Shown here: positions 1 through 6,370 of the stretch, piece after piece
How the letters are laid out: each line of letters opens with the position of its first letter
Position numbering within the stretch: the stretch's first letter is position 1
Source: Erythrobacter donghaensis
GTDB lineage: Bacteria > Pseudomonadota > Alphaproteobacteria > Sphingomonadales > Sphingomonadaceae
Assembly: GCF_001557325.1 (NCBI RefSeq)
Contig: NZ_LSJS01000209.1
Span: 1 to 9,679 of the forward strand
DNA: 9,679 bases
Reading direction: 5' to 3'
Position numbers and translations under genes: made by a program
Notes under the pieces: generated by a model
Seen by the model: only the letters and a program-made list of their open reading frames with translations
Database searches by the model: none
Told to the model about the DNA's origin: nothing

Positions 1-467
1 CGACCGCACCGGTCGATGTTGCATTGGGCGACTGCGACCTCGGGGTATTCGCCGTTAATGGCACATATGCTGAGTGCATTCAGGTTCTGTCCGGCGTGGC
101 CATCGACAAGCGGCGGCCGTGGCTGGCGGCCACATTCGCCGATGAAGTGTCGACGCAGTTGCGCGGGCTGTTGCTGATGCGTCCTTTCCACGGGCAGCTC
201 CATGTTTGCCTCGTCGAGCCGTGCCTTACCCGGGCTGACAAGCCGATGCTTCTGGTAAGCGCCGACCGAATGCAGGCTTTCGAGCTGGATGCTGCTGGCC
301 GTCTGGTGGAGCGTGCAGTGCCCTCGGCGGGAAAGCTCAAGAAGGGCATTGACCGGGCTTGGGCCGATCTCACCCGCCGCATGTTGGCGGTGACCACCGA
401 GGCAGGCGAGTTCCGGTTCGGCAGCTGGATCGCTGTCGTCCCGGTTCAGGAAGCACGGCCCCGCTGA
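1..467 (+). CDS. Unrecognised protein, 5' end beyond the window
   Basis: The frame is open from the left edge (first full codon at base 3) to a TGA at 465-467, giving 154 visible residues. A TTG at base 24 could serve as a start, but nothing marks it as real and there is no Shine-Dalgarno match before it, so I treat the gene as cut by the edge. I do not recognise the family. The visible part looks soluble and mixed alpha/beta: a hydrophobic stretch around GLLLMRPFHGQLHVCLVEP, then MLLVSADRMQAFELD, then a basic helix-like part (KLKKGIDRAWADLTRR). There is no membrane segment or catalytic signature. The gene is followed by a perfect hairpin and, 80 bases on, by another unknown gene on the same strand. 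It may belong to the same island transcription unit, but its function is open. Confidence 0.6.
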   Translation, partial: TAPVDVALGDCDLGVFAVNGTYAECIQVLSGVAIDKRRPWLAATFADEVSTQLRGLLLMRPFHGQLHVCLVEPCLTRADKPMLLVSADRMQAFELDAAGRLVERAVPSAGKLKKGIDRAWADLTRRMLAVTTEAGEFRFGSWIAVVPVQEARPR

Positions 468-489
468 CCGGCCACCATCACCCACCACC

Positions 490-526
490 AGACGGGCGGC
501 GCTCTCCATGAGAGCGCCGCCCGTCT
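490..526 (+). terminator. Perfect 16-bp hairpin between two genes
   Basis: The arms 490-505 and 511-526 are exact reverse complements (AGACGGGCGGCGCTCT / AGAGCGCCGCCCGTCT) around the 5-base loop CCATG. Only a weak run (GCTTTG) follows, so it is not a textbook rho-independent terminator. It begins 22 bases after the upstream stop and ends 11 bases before the AGGA of the next gene. It could end the first transcript, or act as an attenuator or RNA stabiliser for the second. Confidence 0.6.
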
Positions 527-547
527 GCTTTGCCAATAGGAAATCCA

Positions 548-1129
548 ATGCACCACCGTAACTCCGGCCATCCGCCGGTTCTGTCCGCGCTGACCATCAT
601 CCGGACGCGCCCTGAATACGAACGCCGCTCCCTCATCTCCAGCATAGCGCTGTTCACCGCCACAGTCACAGGACCGCGCGAGGCAGCCTTCGATCTGCTC
701 CACGCCCGGTTCGATCCGACGGATTCGCGGGCGGACATCATCACGGGATTGTGCGAACGGCTTCCAGCCGGAGCGCAGCTGCTGGTCCGCCAGCCCATTC
801 TGCCGACCCGGTATCTGATGGACACCGCTGCGGTTCGAGACCTCCCGCCGATCGACAACCAGCTGCTCGCCCGCGCCTTACCGGGCACCAAGCTGCTGCC
901 GCTGACGGTAACCGAGGAGCAACTGATCGCCGCAGGTGAAGCCATCGGACTGGAAATGGCGGGGCCAGCATCGACGCCGCTCAAGCGCAACCGCCGGGCG
1001 CCGGAACAGGCGATGGCGCTCTGGTCGATCTACACGCAGGCATTTTGCCGCAGACCTGAGGCCCGTGCGCTGATCGCGTCCTTTCAGGCCTGGCGGGTGC
1101 TCGAGCGCGCCAAGCCGCTGCCGTTCTGA
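548..1129 (+). CDS. Unrecognised 193-residue protein
   Basis: ATG at 548 is chosen because AGGA (538-541) precedes it at a suitable distance; an in-frame TTG at 530 lies inside the hairpin region and is unlikely. I do not recognise the family. The N-terminus (MHHRNSGHPPVLSALTIIRT) leads into a beta-strand-like stretch ending FTATVTG. Later stretches are LPAGAQLLVRQPI, LLPLTVTEEQLIAAGEAIGL and a helix with an aromatic face (ALWSIYTQAF). The order of these blocks loosely parallels the next gene, a predicted DEDD exonuclease, but without the acidic catalytic residues, so an inactive relative or partner subunit is conceivable. That is a weak inference. It lies 65 bases upstream of the exonuclease gene on the same strand, consistent with one operon. 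Confidence 0.65.
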   Translation: MHHRNSGHPPVLSALTIIRTRPEYERRSLISSIALFTATVTGPREAAFDLLHARFDPTDSRADIITGLCERLPAGAQLLVRQPILPTRYLMDTAAVRDLPPIDNQLLARALPGTKLLPLTVTEEQLIAAGEAIGLEMAGPASTPLKRNRRAPEQAMALWSIYTQAFCRRPEARALIASFQAWRVLERAKPLPF

Positions 1130-1194
1130 ACCCGCTCATCCATCACATCAAATCTGCGCAGCATCGGCTGCACCACCACAACAAGGAAAAATCT

Positions 1195-1959
1195 ATGACC
1201 ACTCCCCGTTCCTACGCATACACCTTCATCGACACCGAAAGCGCATGGGACCGCGATCTGATCGCGGCCAGTCAGGCAATCCATCCGGACTGCCAGCACA
1301 ATCGGATCGCATCGCGCTGCATCAGCGCTGCCGCCCTGTTCGACCTTGATATCTCTGCGGAGGGTGCCGTGTCGTTCGGCGCGGTCAAGTCGTGGAGCGA
1401 ACACATGGTCGGGTCGGACATGGAGGTCGCCAAAGCCCTGTTCGCCGCTCTTGCCGAACGCGAACGCCGGACCGTGGTCACATGGGGCGGGTTGCCCGTC
1501 GATCAGCAGGTGCTCGCGCTTACTGCAATGGAACACGGGCTCGTATTGCCGCCGCAGCTGCGCGAGCCTGTATTCGGCAACCGTCAGCGGATGCACCTCG
1601 ACCTTTCCCTCGCGATGAAGGGTGCTGGCCGCACATGGCACCACCTGTCCGAAGTCGCCTACCGTATCGGCGTGCCGCTCTCGCTGCTGCGCAACAAGGC
1701 CCAGTTCTTCCAGACCCGCACGCCCGCCGACTGGCACGTGTTGCTGGGGCATTGCGAGCTGGACACCCTCATCACCGCTATTGTCATGATCGCGTGGCGT
1801 ATTGCGCAAGATGCTCCCGGGCTCCGGTTCGAACCCGCGGTGATCGGTATGATCGGCGCTTTCCTGCGTCAGCGCCCGGCACACCCACTGGCTGCCGAAC
1901 TCCGCGCCTTCAGCGCAAGGCTGGAGCAATGGATCGCCGACGATCGGGACGCGGCGTAG
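1195..1959 (+). CDS. Predicted 3'-5' exonuclease, PolB-exonuclease-like (DEDD superfamily)
   Basis: ATG at 1195 is preceded by AAGGA (1183-1187) and gives 254 residues. The expected DEDD-fold order is visible. Motif I is FIDTES with D13 and E15. Motif II is VVTWGGLPVDQQVL (residues 94-107), with D103 matching the second aspartate of the NGxxFDxP-type block. A further acidic HLDLS block surrounds D136. Motif III is HCELDTL with D190, preceded by a helix (LSEVAYRIGVP) typical of the PolB-exonuclease-like family. These enzymes remove nucleotides from DNA or RNA 3' ends using two metal ions. The residue four before D190 is H186, where DEDDy members have tyrosine. No polymerase domain is attached, so it is a stand-alone nuclease. 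Being next to a restriction-modification gene suggests a defence or mobile-element role, but this is inference. The fold call is fairly firm; the substrate is unknown. Confidence 0.7.
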   Translation: MTTPRSYAYTFIDTESAWDRDLIAASQAIHPDCQHNRIASRCISAAALFDLDISAEGAVSFGAVKSWSEHMVGSDMEVAKALFAALAERERRTVVTWGGLPVDQQVLALTAMEHGLVLPPQLREPVFGNRQRMHLDLSLAMKGAGRTWHHLSEVAYRIGVPLSLLRNKAQFFQTRTPADWHVLLGHCELDTLITAIVMIAWRIAQDAPGLRFEPAVIGMIGAFLRQRPAHPLAAELRAFSARLEQWIADDRDAA

Positions 1960-1967
1960 CTTAGCGT

Positions 1968-2021
1968 CGGCAAGGCGCTGGCAAGCCGGGCTAAAAAACC
2001 CCTCTTGCCAGCACCTTGCCG
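1968..2021 (+). promoter_or_regulatory. Long imperfect hairpin before the restriction-modification gene
   Basis: Arms 1968-1985 and 2004-2021 form 18 pairs with one mismatch (CGGCAAGGCGCTGGCAAG against CTTGCCAGCACCTTGCCG). The 18-base loop contains a further short GGG/CCC pairing around an A-run. It begins 8 bases after the exonuclease stop. There is no T-run on the exit side, so a simple intrinsic terminator is doubtful. It may end the upstream transcript, or work together with the overlapping hairpin at 2016-2042 as a leader. Confidence 0.5.
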
Positions 2022-2042
2022 GACGGCCAATCATGCCGGCAA
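2016..2042 (+). promoter_or_regulatory. Second hairpin competing with the first, next to the ribosome binding site
   Basis: TTGCCGG (2016-2022) can pair with CCGGCAA (2036-2042). Bases 2016-2021 are also the outer part of the right arm of the 1968-2021 hairpin, so the two structures compete. The second ends two bases before the AGGGGA Shine-Dalgarno at 2044-2049. This is attenuator-like geometry, but a regulatory role is inference only. Confidence 0.35.
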
Positions 2043-2055
2043 CAGGGGAACCCGC

Positions 2056-5000
2056 ATGAGCCGCGCGCACATCAATCACTACCGGCGCACGCTTGCCGAA
2101 CAGCATCGCGTCACCGGCAGCCTCAACGAACGGGTGCTGCGCAAGGCGTTCGCCGAACTGCTCGAACGCACGGGCCGCGCCCATGATCTGGTCTTCACTA
2201 ACGAATGGGAAGGGCGTGGCCCCCGCGGCAACAACATCGCGGTGGACGGCGCGCTGATCCCCCAGATCCTGCGCAAGCCGTTCGGATATTGGGAGGCCAA
2301 GGACAGCAAGGACGACCTCGAGCGCGAGATCCGCGACAAGATCGCGAAGGGCTACCCGGACGACAACATCATTTACGAGGACACGAAGACCGCCATCCTC
2401 CGCCAGGATGGGCGCGAGGTCATGCGCATTTCCCTCGCTGACGATGACGCGCTTCTCAGGCTGATCGACACCTTCTTCGCGCACGAGCCGCCGGAGCTCA
2501 GCGAGTTCAAGGCGGCTTCCGCCAAGTTCCGCGCGGACCTGCCGCAGGTGCTCGAAGCGCTCGAAATGGCGATCGGCGAGGCCGAAGCCCGCAGCACCGA
2601 TTTCACCCGCGCGCTCGATACCTTCCTCGAACACGCCAAACAGGCGATCAATCCGACCGTCAGCAAGGACGACGTCAGGAAGATGCTCATCCAGCACATC
2701 CTGACCGAGGAGATCTTCACCAGCGTATTCGACAACGCCCAGTATCACCGCGAGAACAACATCGCGGTTAAGCTGGGCGAACTGGAGGCAAAGTTCTTCA
2801 CCGGCGCGCTCCGCCGCGCGACCACCGATCTGCTTCGCCCTTATTACGGCGCGATCCGTGCCGCTGCTGCCGGGCTGGCCGATCCCCGCGCCAAGCAGGA
2901 TTTCGTCAAGCGCCTCTACGAGGACTTCTACAAGTCCTACGATCCCAATGCCGCCGACAGGCTGGGCGTGGTCTACACCCCCGGCGAAATCGTGCGCTTC
3001 ATGATCCGTGGCGCCGAATGGCTGACCGAAAAGCACTTCGGCAAGACGCTCGCGGACGAAGGCGTCGAGATCCTCGACCCCGCGACCGGCACCGGCACCT
3101 TCATCGTCGAACTGCTCGAACACATGCAGGGGGCCGGCACGGCGCGGCTCAAGGCCAAATACCAAAACGAGCTGCACGCCAACGAGGTCGCGATCCTCCC
3201 CTACTACGTCGCCAACCTCAACATCGAGAACACCTTCGCCGTCCTCAACGATGGCTACGAGGAGTTTCCAGGCCTCGTCTTCGTCGACACGCTCGACAAC
3301 ACGGCGGGCCTTGCCATCTACGCTGGGCACCAGCCGGACATGTTCGGTGGCACAAGTGACGAGAACCTCGAGCGGGTGAAGCGCCAGAACTCGGCCAAGA
3401 TCAAGCTGATCATCGGCAACCCGCCTTACAACGCCTGGCAGCAGGACTATAACGCCCGCAATCCCAACCGGCCCTATCGCCGCGTGGACGAGCGTATCGG
3501 CCAGACTTACCGGCGCCTCAGCAACGCCCAGAACACCAATTCCCTGTCGGACATGTATGTCCGCTTCTGGCGCTGGGCTTCGGACCGGCTGACCGAGGAC
3601 GGCGTGATCGCCATGGTCACCAACCGCAACTTCATCGAGAAGGTCGCCTTCGACGGGTTCCGCAAGAGCATCGCCGAGGAATTCGCCGAGTGCTGGGTGA
3701 TGGACTTGGGCGGCGACGTGCGCGCCAATCCCAAGCTCAGCGGCACCAAGCACAATGTGTTCGGCATCCAGACCGGCGTGGCCATCGCCTTTATGGTTCG
3801 GCGCAAGGAGGCCAAGGGCTTCAAGCTGTTCTACGCTCGCCGCCGCGAGGATGAGACTGCTGCGGACAAGCTTGGCTATCTCGAAAGCGTGCAGGATTTC
3901 GATCGCTGGCAGGTCGAGCCGCTCACGCCTGACGTCAAAGGCAACTGGCTATCGAGCGAGAGCGCGGATTGGAGCAGCTACCTGCCGCTCGCCGATCCGA
4001 CTATGGGGCCCGGCGATAGAAAGGGGAACAAAGACGTCCTCGATGACCAAGGTGTCAGGGTCGAGGCGATTTTCCGCCTGACCTCGAACGCCCTTCAAAC
4101 CAAGCGCGACGATTGGCTTTATGGCCATGACAAGGCATCGGTCGCCAACAAGGCGAAAGCGCTACTCAAGACCTTCAATGCAGGGGGTGCGAAGCAGACC
4201 GATAGCATCAAGTGGGACGCTGATCTTGATCGCCGCAAGCTTACAGGCAAGTCGATCAGCTTTGACAAAGGTTTGATGACAGACAGCCTGTATCGTCCAT
4301 TTACGAAAAAAGTCCTCTATCTCGAACCCCGTCTAATCGCTCGAACCTTCCGCGTGCGCAGCCTTTTCCGCCCGGGAGAAACCAACCATGGCATCATTGT
4401 AAGTGATCGCGGATATCGGAGCGACTTTGCGGCACTGGCTTCGAACCTGATTCCTGAACATCATGTGTTGGCGACGACCGACGCCTTTCAGGTGGTAACC
4501 CGGTATCGCTACCTCCCTTCTGGTGACCGAGATGACAACATCACACCATGGGCGCTCGACCAGTTCCGTGGGCGCTACCCCGACGACGAGGTAACGCTCG
4601 ATACGATCTTCGCCTACTGCTACGCCGTGCTGCACGATCCGCTCTATCGCGAAAAGCACGCCGACGATCTGCGCCGCGAATTCCCGCGCGTGCCGCTCTA
4701 CCCCGATTTCGGCCGTTGGGTCGCATGGGGCGAGACGCTGCTGAAGCTGCACATCGGCTACGAGAAGGTGAAGGCCTGGCCGATCAAACGTGTCGAAGCC
4801 GACAAGGAACCCAAGCCCGGCGCTATGGCGCGCCCGATCCTGCGCTCTGTGGCGGAGACAGGCGAAGTCATCGTCGATGCGCAGACCAAGCTCACCGATA
4901 TCCCGCAAGGCGCATGGGATTACCGCCTCGGCAACCGCAGCGCGATCGACTGGGTGCTCGATCAGCACAAGGAGAAGACGATCAAGGACCCCACCGTGCG

Positions 5001-5145
5001 CGAGAAGTTCAACACCTACCGCTTCGCCGACTACAAGGAGAGCATGATCACCCTGCTCGCCAAGGTTGTGCGGGTGAGCGTGGAGACGAACGCAATCACC
5101 GATGCCATGCGCGCGCTGGATCGCGGGGCAGGGGAGGGAGTTTGA
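2056..5145 (+). CDS. Fused restriction-modification enzyme, type ISP/IIG-like (nuclease + N6-adenine methyltransferase)
   Basis: ATG at 2056 has a strong AGGGGA (2044-2049) 6 bases upstream; the longer reading from TTG 2005 starts inside a hairpin. The product is 1029 residues. The N-terminal ~125 residues carry a PD-(D/E)XK nuclease pattern (D64 in AVDGAL, then E80 and K82 in GYWEAKD). A helical linker follows. The methyltransferase core then has LGVVYTPGEIVRFMI (303-317, motif X-like), DPATGTGTF (341-349, SAM-binding motif I), HANEVAILPYYVANLNIE (374-391) and GNPPY (454-458, catalytic motif IV of N6-adenine enzymes). A stretch DLGGDVRANPKLSGTKHNVFG typical of type ISP enzymes follows, and the C-terminal ~430 residues should hold target recognition. 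I see no Walker or DEAD helicase motifs, and known helicase-bearing ISP enzymes are about 1,500 residues. It would cut unmodified DNA and methylate the host's in one polypeptide. The frame is intact. Confidence 0.88.
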   Translation: MSRAHINHYRRTLAEQHRVTGSLNERVLRKAFAELLERTGRAHDLVFTNEWEGRGPRGNNIAVDGALIPQILRKPFGYWEAKDSKDDLEREIRDKIAKGYPDDNIIYEDTKTAILRQDGREVMRISLADDDALLRLIDTFFAHEPPELSEFKAASAKFRADLPQVLEALEMAIGEAEARSTDFTRALDTFLEHAKQAINPTVSKDDVRKMLIQHILTEEIFTSVFDNAQYHRENNIAVKLGELEAKFFTGALRRATTDLLRPYYGAIRAAAAGLADPRAKQDFVKRLYEDFYKSYDPNAADRLGVVYTPGEIVRFMIRGAEWLTEKHFGKTLADEGVEILDPATGTGTFIVELLEHMQGAGTARLKAKYQNELHANEVAILPYYVANLNIENTFAVLNDGYEEFPGLVFVDTLDNTAGLAIYAGHQPDMFGGTSDENLERVKRQNSAKIKLIIGNPPYNAWQQDYNARNPNRPYRRVDERIGQTYRRLSNAQNTNSLSDMYVRFWRWASDRLTEDGVIAMVTNRNFIEKVAFDGFRKSIAEEFAECWVMDLGGDVRANPKLSGTKHNVFGIQTGVAIAFMVRRKEAKGFKLFYARRREDETAADKLGYLESVQDFDRWQVEPLTPDVKGNWLSSESADWSSYLPLADPTMGPGDRKGNKDVLDDQGVRVEAIFRLTSNALQTKRDDWLYGHDKASVANKAKALLKTFNAGGAKQTDSIKWDADLDRRKLTGKSISFDKGLMTDSLYRPFTKKVLYLEPRLIARTFRVRSLFRPGETNHGIIVSDRGYRSDFAALASNLIPEHHVLATTDAFQVVTRYRYLPSGDRDDNITPWALDQFRGRYPDDEVTLDTIFAYCYAVLHDPLYREKHADDLRREFPRVPLYPDFGRWVAWGETLLKLHIGYEKVKAWPIKRVEADKEPKPGAMARPILRSVAETGEVIVDAQTKLTDIPQGAWDYRLGNRSAIDWVLDQHKEKTIKDPTVREKFNTYRFADYKESMITLLAKVVRVSVETNAITDAMRALDRGAGEGV

Positions 5146-5460
5146 GGCTCGTTTGTCGCGCAGTGGTGGAAAAGTACGGATTTTCGGAGCAGCCATGTCC
5201 GGTGAGCGCGTTCGGGCCTCAAATTGCCCACCACGCGGCCGACTTCGCGAAGCGAGCGCTCATTCAGGCAGGGCTCATATGCTGCGCCGCACTGATGCAT
5301 CAACGCCTCGGCCTGCGCTGATTTTCCCGTGCCTCGTCGAGTAAGTCTTGCCGTCTCCGGAATTCTCTTGCAGCACGCACGGGACTGGCCGGGAGGGGCT
5401 TTGGTCATTCTTCAACGATTCGCCGCTAAAGCGGGATCGTCGAGATGAGAGGGCAGCACA
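5146..5460. other. 315-base stretch without a convincing gene
   Basis: Short open frames exist on both strands here, but none combines a ribosome binding site with recognisable protein sequence. The stretch holds several small palindromes, including TGATGCATCA (5293-5302), GAGCGCTC (5255-5262) and CTTCGCGAAG. Its 3' end contains an imperfect palindrome (5415-5440) and the GAGAGGG ribosome binding site of the next gene, so the promoter of the small two-gene unit must lie here. I could not pick clear -35 and -10 boxes. It may also hold a gene remnant or the end signal of the restriction-modification transcript. Confidence 0.5.
5415..5440 (+). promoter_or_regulatory. Imperfect palindrome, candidate operator
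   Basis: The outer arms ACGAT (5415-5419) and ATCGT (5436-5440) enclose a second pair, CCGC (5423-5426) and GCGG (5431-5434), around TAAA. It lies 7 bases upstream of the GAGAGGG ribosome binding site (5447-5453) of the 49-residue gene. Autoregulated toxin-antitoxin units usually have such a site at this position, but the symmetry is imperfect and it could equally be an RNA hairpin. Confidence 0.3.
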
Positions 5461-5610
5461 GTGACTCATGCCGAACGCAATGCCGTGATTGGCAAAAAGA
5501 TCGCGATCTACACCGAGAAGTTCACCGCTTCCCGTGAGTCCGCGCGAGCGACGATCAAGCGTGAAGGGCTGTCTGACAAGCCCAAATCGAAGCGCAACGC
5601 AGTAGCTTGA
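5461..5610 (+). CDS. 49-residue basic protein, candidate antitoxin or partner of the next gene
   Basis: A GTG at 5461 is preceded by GAGAGGG (5447-5453) at 7 bases, and the frame runs to TGA at 5608-5610. The product starts MTHAERNAVIGKKIAIYTEK and continues FTASRESARATIKREGLSDK, then ends in a lysine/arginine-rich tail (PKSKRNAVA). It looks like two helices, the second with the spacing of a short DNA- or partner-binding helix. I know no named family for it. Its stop codon overlaps the TTG start of the PARP-like gene (TTGA), so the two are almost certainly translated together. A small basic protein encoded directly before a potentially toxic transferase fits an antitoxin or regulator role; this is inference from layout. 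The overlapping ATG at 5445 opens a different frame of only 30 codons and has no such support. Confidence 0.6.
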   Translation: MTHAERNAVIGKKIAIYTEKFTASRESARATIKREGLSDKPKSKRNAVA

Positions 5611-6266
5611 GCCGCCGTAATACGGCGTTCGTCCTCGGCTATCATGGCTGTGACCGAAAGCTCGCCGACAAGGTCATCAAAGGCAAGGCTTCCCTCGCGC
5701 CGAGCGATTCGAAGTTCGATTGGGTTGGCCCCGGTATCTATTTCTGGGAGGCCGATCCCCTAAGGGCATGGGAATGGGCGGAGAGCCGATGTAGAGACGG
5801 ATCATACGCTGAGCCGGGTGTTGTCGGGGCGATCATCGATCTTCGTGAATGCCTCGACCTGCTGACGCGAGAAGACCAAGAATTGGTCCGCGATGCCCAT
5901 GCCTCAATGGTAACGTTCTACACCAAGGCCGGCAAATCCCTCCCAACGAACCGCAATTCCAAGCGTGATGGCGACACTGATCGCAAGATCCGGGAACTCG
6001 ACTGCGCTGTGATCAAGCACCTGCACTCGATCATGGACTACGACTTCGATGAGGCCGAGGCCGAGGGTGAGGCGGGCGATCCGATCCCGTTCTATGACAC
6101 GGTGCGCGCCATGTTTACCGAAGGCGAGCCGCTTTACGAAGGGGCTGCGTTCTACCGCCAGAGCCATGTGCAGATCGCGGTCCGCAACCCTGATTGTATC
6201 CGGGGTGTCTTCCATCCCCCTGAGCTCGAAGAGCGTCGACTCGCGATGATTGCCGCGCGAGCCTAG
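5607..6266 (+). CDS. PARP/ADP-ribosyltransferase-like protein, candidate toxin
   Basis: The start is TTG at 5607, overlapping the stop of the 49-residue gene. It is the only usual start codon between the upstream in-frame stop (5574) and the first conserved-looking block, and it has no Shine-Dalgarno of its own, so translation is probably coupled. The 219 residues begin with LGYHGCDRKLADKVIKG, where H13-G14 match the HGT-type NAD-binding motif of PARP-like transferases. Next comes WVGPGIYFWEADPLRAWEWA (39-58), matching the GxGIYFaD..s.A..Y block with Y45. Near the C-terminus LYEGAAFYRQSHVQIAV (176-192) should supply the third active-site position, as E178 or Q189. An acidic stretch (DFDEAEAEGEAGD, 146-158) separates them. 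Known relatives of this fold move ADP-ribose from NAD+ to protein, nucleic acid or small molecules. There is no signal peptide or membrane segment, so it should be cytosolic. The fold call is moderate; the toxin role is inference. Confidence 0.6.
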   Translation: MSRRNTAFVLGYHGCDRKLADKVIKGKASLAPSDSKFDWVGPGIYFWEADPLRAWEWAESRCRDGSYAEPGVVGAIIDLRECLDLLTREDQELVRDAHASMVTFYTKAGKSLPTNRNSKRDGDTDRKIRELDCAVIKHLHSIMDYDFDEAEAEGEAGDPIPFYDTVRAMFTEGEPLYEGAAFYRQSHVQIAVRNPDCIRGVFHPPELEERRLAMIAARA

Positions 6267-6305
6267 CACTCAGGCCGCGCCGTCGCGACAGACCGCACAT
6301 TCACG

Positions 6306-6326
6306 CAACGGACCTCTAGTCCGTTG
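6306..6326. terminator. Short hairpin between converging genes
   Basis: CAACGGAC (6306-6313) pairs perfectly with GTCCGTTG (6319-6326) around a 5-base loop. It lies 39 bases after the PARP-like stop. There is no T-run, so termination is only suggested by position. Confidence 0.4.
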
Positions 6327-6333
6327 GATCGAA

Positions 6334-6360
6334 GGGGCTGCCGAGAACAGCGACAGCCCC
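6334..6360. terminator. Second hairpin between converging genes
   Basis: GGGGCTG (6334-6340) pairs with CAGCCCC (6354-6360) around a 13-base loop, just after the preceding hairpin and 10 bases past the integrase stop on the other strand. It could serve either transcript. It lacks a clear T-run. Confidence 0.4.
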
Positions 6361-6370
6361 ACATGACCGA

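Noticed and set aside
2005..2055. TTG start extending the restriction-modification protein by 17 residues
   Set aside because: It lies in the arm of a hairpin without a ribosome binding site, whereas ATG 2056 has AGGGGA at 6 bases.
1084..3753. An 889-codon open frame on the minus strand
   Set aside because: It runs antisense across three plus-strand genes and their gaps, shows no recognisable domain, and its valine/aspartate/leucine-rich composition is typical of the opposite strand of GC-rich genes. The plus-strand frames have motifs and ribosome binding sites.
4333..5196. A 287-codon open frame on the minus strand
   Set aside because: It is antisense to the C-terminal half of the restriction-modification gene, with no domain or start signal of its own.
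5031..5408. A 125-codon minus-strand open frame over the gap after the restriction-modification gene
   Set aside because: It overlaps the 3' end of that gene, has no ribosome binding site or recognisable sequence, and is low in protein-like pattern.
5445..5537. ATG-started 30-codon frame overlapping the 49-residue gene
   Set aside because: It starts inside the ribosome binding region of the GTG-started gene and ends early; the GTG frame has better spacing and the stop-start overlap.
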